Source: Burkholderiaceae bacterium
GTDB taxonomy: Bacteria > Pseudomonadota > Gammaproteobacteria > Burkholderiales > Burkholderiaceae_C
Length of the DNA stretch: 9,596 bases
Assembly (NCBI GenBank): GCA_023262365.1
Contig: JALRBF010000129.1
Location: forward strand, 1-9,596
Direction: 5' to 3'
This document shows, piece by piece, positions 5,440 to 9,596 of the stretch. Numbering within the stretch: the stretch's first letter is position 1; each line of letters starts with the position of its first letter. The translations under genes and the position numbers were made by a program. Under the pieces are notes generated by a model. That model saw only the letters and a list, made by a program, of their open reading frames with translations. It searched no databases and had not been told where the DNA came from.

Positions 5440-6243
5440 ATGTTATTTTTTGCTTTTGCTTTGGGTTTGTGGGTGGAACACGCGTACGCTCCAAGCCGCG
5501 CCGCGGCGTGGCGTCGTGCGTGGCGTGCGCGCGCGGCGTGGTGGTGGCAGCAAAACCCGGGCTCGCGGACCATGGCCTGGGCCTGGTGGTCGTTGGCGGT
5601 GGTGTTGCCGGGTTTGATCTCGGTGTGGCTGGCCTCGATTCATGGCCTGCTGACTTTTGTTTGGTTGGGGCTTTGCGTGGTGGCCTGTGTGGGCTGGCAA
5701 ACCGCCAATGAGGCGCTGCACCAACAACGCGAGGCGTGGGCCAGTCGACAAGACGCGGCCGCTGACCAGTTGTGGCTAGACGCGGCGGCCCCGATGCACG
5801 CGTTGTCGTTGGGGCCTGTTACGGCACTGGTGCTGGGTTGGGCCTTGGGGCTGGGGCCGGGGCTGATGGTGGCCTACCGTTTGGCGGGCAGTTTGGCTGC
5901 GCAATCGGTTAGCCAGCCCGGTAGCGCCTTGGCCGAGGTGGCCGGCCAGGCGTGGCGCGTGCTGGACTACCTTCCCAGCCGGGTCACGGTGCTGCTGTGG
6001 GGTGCCATGGGTCACTTTGGCGGGGCGGTTTCGGGCTGGCAGGTCATGCGCGATCATCTGGCCCACGACAACACCCCGGCGCTGGCCGCGGCATTATCGG
6101 GCGCGTTGCAGGCGCCCACGGGGGCCGACGCGCAGCACGACCCGTTGGCGCACGCCGCGCAGCTGATGCAGGCCGAGTCGCTGCTGGCGCGCAGCATGGT
6201 GTGTTGGCTTGCCCTGCTGGCGTTGGTGACCTTGCTGGGCTAA
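5440..6243 (+). CDS. CobD/CbiB- (AmpE-) family membrane protein
   Basis: The 267-residue product resembles the proteins annotated CobD/CbiB or AmpE family that stand beside rsgA in Burkholderiales. It starts LFFAFALGLWVEHAY, has a hydrophobic segment at 49-85, then LGLGPGLMVAYRLAG (136-150), LDYLPSRVTVLLWGAMGHF (175-193) and a C-terminal membrane segment (about 252-267). The YRLA and DYLPSR blocks match the conserved core of the family. True CbiB/CobD joins aminopropanol to the corrin ring in cobalamin synthesis; no other cobalamin gene is present, so that activity should not be assumed. The protein is shorter than relatives I recall and its middle looks divergent. Its stop overlaps the rsgA stop on the other strand. 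Confidence 0.7.
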   Translation: MLFFAFALGLWVEHAYAPSRAAAWRRAWRARAAWWWQQNPGSRTMAWAWWSLAVVLPGLISVWLASIHGLLTFVWLGLCVVACVGWQTANEALHQQREAWASRQDAAADQLWLDAAAPMHALSLGPVTALVLGWALGLGPGLMVAYRLAGSLAAQSVSQPGSALAEVAGQAWRVLDYLPSRVTVLLWGAMGHFGGAVSGWQVMRDHLAHDNTPALAAALSGALQAPTGADAQHDPLAHAAQLMQAESLLARSMVCWLALLALVTLLG

Positions 6244-7172
6244 CCGCCGCGGCGCGCGGTTTGTTGCGCGTGGGTTAGGGCCTCATGTAGGCTGCAATAC
6301 GAGGCGTAACGCGCCGGTGTCAGGCCGGCGTTGGCCTGTTGCAGCGCGGCGCGCACCGAGCAGCCGGGCTCGTGGGTGTGGCCGCAGTTATAAAAACGAC
6401 ACCCGCCGGTGTGTGCCGCCATATCCGGCATGAGGCTGGCCAGCGCCTCGGGGGCCACGTGATGCAGGCCAAAATTTTGAAAGCCAGGCGAGTCGATCAA
6501 CGCCCCGTGTTGGCTTGTGTCCAACCAGTGCCAGGTGGTGTGCGTGGTGGTGTGCCGTCCGGTGGCCACACCGGCCGACAGCGCGCGGGTTACGGCCTGC
6601 GCCTGCGGCACCAGTTGGTTGAGTAGGCTGCTTTTGCCCACGCCCGAGGCACCCAGGAGCAGGCTGACGTGGGCTTGGGCGTGCTGCGTCCAAGCCGCCA
6701 GCCCACTGCCTTGCGCCACCGACATGGGCCACAGCGCGTACCCCATGGCTGCGTAGGGTTGCAGGCGCTGCATGGTGTGGGCGTGCTCGGCAGCCAGGTC
6801 GCTTTTGTTAACGACCAACTCGGCCTCGATGCCGGCGGCGGCGGCGGCCACCAGCGCGCGGTCCAGCCAGTCGGTGTTTAGGCGCGGCAGCGCGGCCACG
6901 ACCACCACCACGCGCGAGACGTTGGCGGCAAAGGTTTTGCTGCGGGTGTCGTCTTGGCGCCATAGCACGTTGTGGCGCGGGTACACCCGCGTGACCTGGG
7001 CCCGGTCGCCGGTGGGTATCCAGTCCACCCAGTCCCCGGTAACCGCCAGGCGGCGCTTGCCGCGTGCGGTGGCCTCAATGCGCGTGCCGTCGGCGCGTTG
7101 CAGCATCAGCTGCTGGCCAAAATCGGCCACCACACGGGCTGCCTCGGCCGTGGGCGCGCCGGGCAGGCTCAT
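6240..7172 (-). CDS. rsgA: Ribosome small-subunit-dependent GTPase A
   Basis: RsgA (YjeQ) is a circularly permuted GTPase that checks late 30S subunit maturation and leaves on GTP hydrolysis. The 310-residue product has an N-terminal OB domain (about 15-75, including VTGDWVDW). The motifs then come in permuted order: G4 NKSD (122-125), G1 GASGVGKSS (174-182), switch GRHTTTHT (205-212) and G3 DSPGF (227-231). A C-terminal zinc knuckle follows, with ligands Cys258, Cys263, His265 and Cys271. All needed residues are present. The ATG at 7172 overlaps the phhB stop in ATGA with no ribosome site, pointing to translational coupling; the longer open frame upstream is phhB antiframe. The 3' end overlaps the CobD-like gene by four bases. 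Confidence 0.95.
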   Translation of the reverse strand: MSLPGAPTAEAARVVADFGQQLMLQRADGTRIEATARGKRRLAVTGDWVDWIPTGDRAQVTRVYPRHNVLWRQDDTRSKTFAANVSRVVVVVAALPRLNTDWLDRALVAAAAAGIEAELVVNKSDLAAEHAHTMQRLQPYAAMGYALWPMSVAQGSGLAAWTQHAQAHVSLLLGASGVGKSSLLNQLVPQAQAVTRALSAGVATGRHTTTHTTWHWLDTSQHGALIDSPGFQNFGLHHVAPEALASLMPDMAAHTGGCRFYNCGHTHEPGCSVRAALQQANAGLTPARYASYCSLHEALTHAQQTARRGG

Positions 7173-7486
7173 GCAGCCAGGCCAAGTGCCTGCGTTGCCC
7201 GCGCGCCAGCGAGGTCGAGTTCGGTGATGCCCAGCGGCTCGTGGGTGCTCCAGCGCACCTCGCAGTGGCCGTAGGCCACCACCAAGGTGGGGTGGTGGTC
7301 GGCTTGGTGCGCGTACGCCGCCACCGCATTCACGAAGGCCATGGTGGCGTAAAAATTGGGCCAAGCAAACCGTTTAACCAGTTCGCCGTGGTCCAGGTGC
7401 CAGCCCGCGGCGTCTAGGCCGTGCTCGGCCAAGGCGGCGGCCAGCGCCTTGGGGCCAAGCGGTTGGGGACGGGATGAAGCGGCCAT
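7169..7486 (-). CDS. phhB: 4a-hydroxytetrahydrobiopterin (pterin-4a-carbinolamine) dehydratase
   Basis: The 105-residue product dehydrates 4a-hydroxytetrahydrobiopterin, regenerating the pterin cofactor after aromatic amino acid hydroxylation. [19 protein letters not shown] (38-56) is the family helix. The active-site block has His64-His65-Pro66 (DHHPTLVV), then Trp79 and His81 in RWSTH, and Asp91 in GITELD, as in the PCD signature. No phenylalanine hydroxylase gene is in the window, so the partner is unknown; some stand-alone members have other roles. The ATG at 7486 starts the recognisable protein and has a -10-like hexamer six bases upstream. The longer frame to 7561 runs into orn on the other strand. 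It is the first gene of a two-gene operon with rsgA. Confidence 0.9.
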   Translation of the reverse strand: MAASSRPQPLGPKALAAALAEHGLDAAGWHLDHGELVKRFAWPNFYATMAFVNAVAAYAHQADHHPTLVVAYGHCEVRWSTHEPLGITELDLAGARATQALGLAA

Positions 7487-7492
7487 GCCCAC

Positions 7493-7498
7493 AGTGTA
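7493..7498 (-). promoter_or_regulatory. Candidate -10 element of phhB-rsgA (leaderless)
   Basis: On the minus strand TACACT, four of six to TATAAT, lies exactly six bases before the phhB ATG. It mirrors the arrangement at orn on the other side of the 47-base divergent spacer. No -35 was recognised. Confidence 0.35.
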
Positions 7499-7504
7499 CG
7501 AACA

Positions 7505-7517
7505 AAGCCGATGGCTT
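7505..7517. promoter_or_regulatory. Palindrome between phhB and orn, possible operator
   Basis: AAGCC-GAT-GGCTT is a perfect inverted repeat centred at 7511, within one or two bases of the midpoint between the two candidate -10 elements (7493-7498 and 7522-7527). That placement would suit a regulator acting on both promoters. A similar AGCCGTTGGCT lies at 4781-4791 inside the NUDIX gene, so it may also be chance. Confidence 0.3.
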
Positions 7518-7521
7518 GGGC

Positions 7522-7527
7522 GACAAT
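7522..7527 (+). promoter_or_regulatory. Candidate -10 element of orn (leaderless)
   Basis: GACAAT, identical to the msrA element, stands exactly six bases (GGCGCC) before the orn ATG. No ribosome site lies between them, which fits a transcript starting at the A of the ATG. No good -35 was found. Confidence 0.4.
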
Positions 7528-7533
7528 GGCGCC

Positions 7534-8151
7534 ATGAACGACGAAGCGACCGCCAAGCCACCCGCGCTGGCCAAAAACGCGCACAACCTGGTTTGGATTG
7601 ACTGCGAGATGAGTGGCTTAGACCCCGAGCGCGAGCGTCTGCTGGAAGTGGCCATGGTGGTCACCGGGCCGCAGCTGTGGCCGGTGGTGCCCGGCCCGGT
7701 GGTGGTGGTGCACCAAAGCGACGCCTTGCTCGGCGCCATGGACGCATGGAACACTGGCACCCACACCCGCAGCGGGCTGGTGGATAAGGTGCGCCAAAGC
7801 GCCATCACCGAGGCCCAAGCCGAGGCCGTGTTGCTGGACTTTATGCGCCAATACGTGCCCGAGCGTGCCTCGCCCATGTGCGGCAACACCATTGGGCAAG
7901 ACCGGCGGTTTTTGGTGCGTTACATGCCCCAGCTCGAGGCTTACTTTCATTACCGCAACCTCGATGTGAGCACCCTTAAAGAGTTGGCCAGGCGCTGGCG
8001 CCCCGAGTTGCTGACCGGGTTTGTTAAGCGCCAGGCGCACACGGCGCTGGCCGACGTGATGGAGTCGATTGACGAGCTGGCCTACTACCGGCAGCACCTG
8101 CTGCAGGCCCCCGTGCCGGCGGAGGTGGCCGCGACGATGCCCCATGAATAA
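7534..8151 (+). CDS. orn: Oligoribonuclease
   Basis: Orn is a 3'-5' exoribonuclease that degrades very short RNAs, chiefly dinucleotides, to mononucleotides, including pGpG from cyclic-di-GMP turnover. The 205-residue product has the complete DEDDh active site: Asp23 and Glu25 in [10 protein letters not shown], Asp123 in [11 protein letters not shown], and His169 and Asp174 in [14 protein letters not shown]. The family segments [13 protein letters not shown] (70-82) and [16 protein letters not shown] (140-155) are intact. The frame is open upstream to 7474, but the ATG at 7534 gives an N-terminus of normal size with the conserved core beginning at residue 17. The 3' end overlaps the EI24 gene by eight bases. 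It heads the apparent orn-EI24-CinA-like transcription unit. Confidence 0.95.
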   Translation: MNDEATAKPPALAKNAHNLVWIDCEMSGLDPERERLLEVAMVVTGPQLWPVVPGPVVVVHQSDALLGAMDAWNTGTHTRSGLVDKVRQSAITEAQAEAVLLDFMRQYVPERASPMCGNTIGQDRRFLVRYMPQLEAYFHYRNLDVSTLKELARRWRPELLTGFVKRQAHTALADVMESIDELAYYRQHLLQAPVPAEVAATMPHE

Positions 8152-9001
8152 GATGGTGACCATGGTCGATGCGGCGTGGCGTGCGCTGCTATACCTGTTG
8201 ATGCCGCGGGTGCTGCTGCTTACCTTGTTGCCCCTGCTGGTGGTACTGGTGGCGGCCTCGGCGTGGGCGTGGTGGGGCTGGTCTGATACGGTGCACTGGC
8301 TGGACCAAACCTTGCAAGGCGTGGGCTGGACGGGGCAGGCGGTGGACTGGCTCAACGGCATGGGCATGGCCCTGGTGGCCACGGCCATGGCGCCTACCTT
8401 GTTGCTGCTTATGCTCACGCCACTGTTAGTGATGGGGACACTGCTGATGGTGGCCACCACCATGACGCCGGCCATGGTCAGCCAGGTGGTGCAACGGCGA
8501 TTTGCCCACCTGCAGGGCTTTAAAGGCTCGGGGTGGTGGGGCAGTCTGTGGTGGTCGGCGGTGTCCACGGCAATGGCGTTGTTTTGGTTGGTGATTACGT
8601 TGCCGCTGTGGTTGCTGCCACCGCTGGCGGTGCTGCTGCCCGCGTTGATTTGGGGCTGGCTAAGTTACCGCGTGTTCGCCTACGAGGCGTTGGCCGATTA
8701 CGCCACCGCGCAAGAGCGCGCCGCGGTGCTGCAAGCGCATCGTGGCACGCTGTGGTTGATGGGTTTGGCCAGCGGCGTTTTGGGTACGCTGCCCGGTGTG
8801 CTGTGGGCCAGTGCGGGCTTGTTTGTGTTGCTTTTGCCGCTGCTCTTGCCCTTAGCCATTTGGGTGTACACGCTGGTGCTGGCGTATGCCTCGCTTTGGT
8901 TTGCCCACTACACCTTGGCCGCGCTGCAGCATGAGCGCGACCGAACCCACGCGCCGGCGGCGGCCCAGCCGCCACCACCATCTGTTTTGCCCCATCACTG
9001 A
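8144..9001 (+). CDS. EI24-domain integral membrane protein
   Basis: The 285-residue product is highly hydrophobic, with membrane segments at about 14-47, 74-107, 132-165 and 205-257. [19 protein letters not shown] (about 178-196), between membrane blocks, matches the conserved Tyr-Arg-Val...Ala-Leu-Ala segment of the EI24 family, which also includes the sulfate transporter CysZ. The relation to CysZ is distant and the substrate or role is unknown. The tail after residue 260 is rich in Ala and Pro with four consecutive prolines. The start is uncertain: ATG 8144 overlaps orn by eight bases, while in-frame ATGs at 8153 and 8162 would shorten it by three or six residues. A GGAGG at 8121-8125 is 18 bases from the first ATG, rather far for a ribosome site. 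Confidence 0.8.
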   Translation: MNKMVTMVDAAWRALLYLLMPRVLLLTLLPLLVVLVAASAWAWWGWSDTVHWLDQTLQGVGWTGQAVDWLNGMGMALVATAMAPTLLLLMLTPLLVMGTLLMVATTMTPAMVSQVVQRRFAHLQGFKGSGWWGSLWWSAVSTAMALFWLVITLPLWLLPPLAVLLPALIWGWLSYRVFAYEALADYATAQERAAVLQAHRGTLWLMGLASGVLGTLPGVLWASAGLFVLLLPLLLPLAIWVYTLVLAYASLWFAHYTLAALQHERDRTHAPAAAQPPPPSVLPHH

Positions 9002-9031
9002 CGCCCCCGCGGCGCACACGCACCCTTGACC

Positions 9032-9596
9032 ATGCACGCCATTACCTTTTCCGCCATGATTGTTGGTGACGAAATCTTGTCGGGCAAACGTGCCGACAAG
9101 CACTTGCCCAAACTCATTGAACTGCTGGCCGCCCACGGCCTAAGCCTAGAAGAAGCCTATTACGTGGGCGACGACCCGGCGCGTATCACCGCGGCGCTAC
9201 GACGGGCGTTTGCTCAGCCCGCAGGGGTGATGTTTTCGTTTGGTGGCATCGGCGCCACGCCAGACGATCACACGCGCCAGTGCGCCGCGGCCGCGTTGGG
9301 CGTGGACTTGGCGTTGCACCCCCAAGCTAAGGACTTGATTGTGGCGCGTATGCGCGACATCGCGGCCGAGCAAGGGGTGCCTTTTGAACCCGAGCGTGAG
9401 GACAATCGGCACCGCCTCAACATGGGGGTGTTTCCGGTGGGCGCGCACATCATTGCCAACCCGTACAACAAAATTCCAGGCTTTCGCTGCCACGCACCAG
9501 CAGGGGGCACGGTGCACTTCGTGCCGGGCTTTCCGGTGATGGCTTGGCCCATGGTAGAGGCCGAGTTGGCCGCGCACTATGCCCATGTGGGCCAAC
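9032..9596 (+). CDS. CinA-type protein with molybdopterin-binding domain, N-terminal part (runs off the window)
   Basis: From the ATG at 9032 there are 188 open codons to the window end. VGDEILSGKRADKHLPKLIE (11-30) and FSFGGIGATPDDHTRQCAA (69-87) are the two signatures of the MoCF-biosynthesis fold found in CinA (competence/damage-inducible protein A). NPYNKIPGF (143-151) and HFVPGFPVMAWPM (162-174) fit the single-domain betaproteobacterial version, which appears to lack the C-terminal pyridine-nucleotide deamidase domain of full CinA; the end is not visible here. The activity of these short forms is not established. It follows the EI24 gene after 30 bases with no clear ribosome site, so co-transcription from orn is likely. 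Confidence 0.88.
   Translation, partial: MHAITFSAMIVGDEILSGKRADKHLPKLIELLAAHGLSLEEAYYVGDDPARITAALRRAFAQPAGVMFSFGGIGATPDDHTRQCAAAALGVDLALHPQAKDLIVARMRDIAAEQGVPFEPEREDNRHRLNMGVFPVGAHIIANPYNKIPGFRCHAPAGGTVHFVPGFPVMAWPMVEAELAAHYAHVGQ

Noticed and set aside
7173..7364. Upstream in-frame extension of rsgA
   Set aside because: It lies within phhB in another frame. The ATGA overlap at 7172 gives a protein of normal RsgA length.
8069..8143. Upstream extension of the EI24 gene inside orn
   Set aside because: The extra residues are Arg/Pro-rich and come from the orn frame; the membrane protein clearly starts near 8144.
1..9596. Defence system, prophage, insertion sequence, CRISPR array or tRNA genes
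   Set aside because: No transposase, integrase or nuclease-cassette proteins, no regularly spaced direct repeats and no cloverleaf pattern were seen. Every long coding frame belongs to a known housekeeping or membrane family.

Overview
The window is GC-rich chromosomal DNA from a betaproteobacterium, most likely Burkholderiales and probably Comamonadaceae. This rests on recognisable proteins and their order: GcdH next to MsrA; rpsP-rimM-trmD-rplS followed by a CoA pyrophosphatase; a CobD/CbiB-like membrane protein next to rsgA and a pterin dehydratase; then orn, an EI24 protein and a CinA-type protein. The assignment comes from family knowledge, not from a database search. I see no mobile element, integrase, tRNA, rRNA or CRISPR array. 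I did not find a new multi-gene system; the unusual signal lies in how the genes are expressed.

Layout. (1) 1-358, minus: the 5' end of glutaryl-CoA dehydrogenase (gcdH), divergent from (2) msrA (391-966, plus), which shares a 4-base overlap with an AEC-family permease (963-1922). (3) A TM2-domain membrane protein (1936-2412, minus) converges with the permease and diverges from (4) the ribosomal/tRNA-modification cluster: rpsP (2533-2775), rimM (2831-3421), trmD (3434-4210) and rplS (4345-4701). rplS has its own promoter and ends in a strong terminator. (5) A NUDIX CoA pyrophosphatase (4753-5415) and a CobD/CbiB-like protein (5440-6243) follow on plus. The latter overlaps by 4 bases, tail to tail, with (6) a minus-strand operon of phhB (7486-7169) and rsgA (7172-6240). 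(7) Divergent from phhB are orn (7534-8151), an EI24-domain protein (8144-9001) and a CinA-like molybdopterin-binding-domain protein (9032 to the window end, truncated).

How the genes relate: rpsP, rplS, rimM and rsgA concern ribosomal subunits and their maturation, trmD methylates tRNA and orn finishes RNA decay, so the middle and right parts are a translation and RNA-turnover neighbourhood. gcdH, msrA, phhB and the NUDIX hydrolase are separate housekeeping functions.

Regulation. The rpsP and rplS promoters share GCTACAAT-NN-GCGGTT, and both leaders carry a hairpin starting CGCCTGCC. Four other transcription-unit heads (msrA, the CobD-like gene, phhB, orn) have a -10-like hexamer exactly six bases before the ATG, which predicts leaderless mRNAs. 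A hairpin with a T tract, resembling a terminator, abuts the rimM start codon. There is no stretch longer than about 300 bases without a gene; the longest gap, 134 bases before rplS, is annotated.
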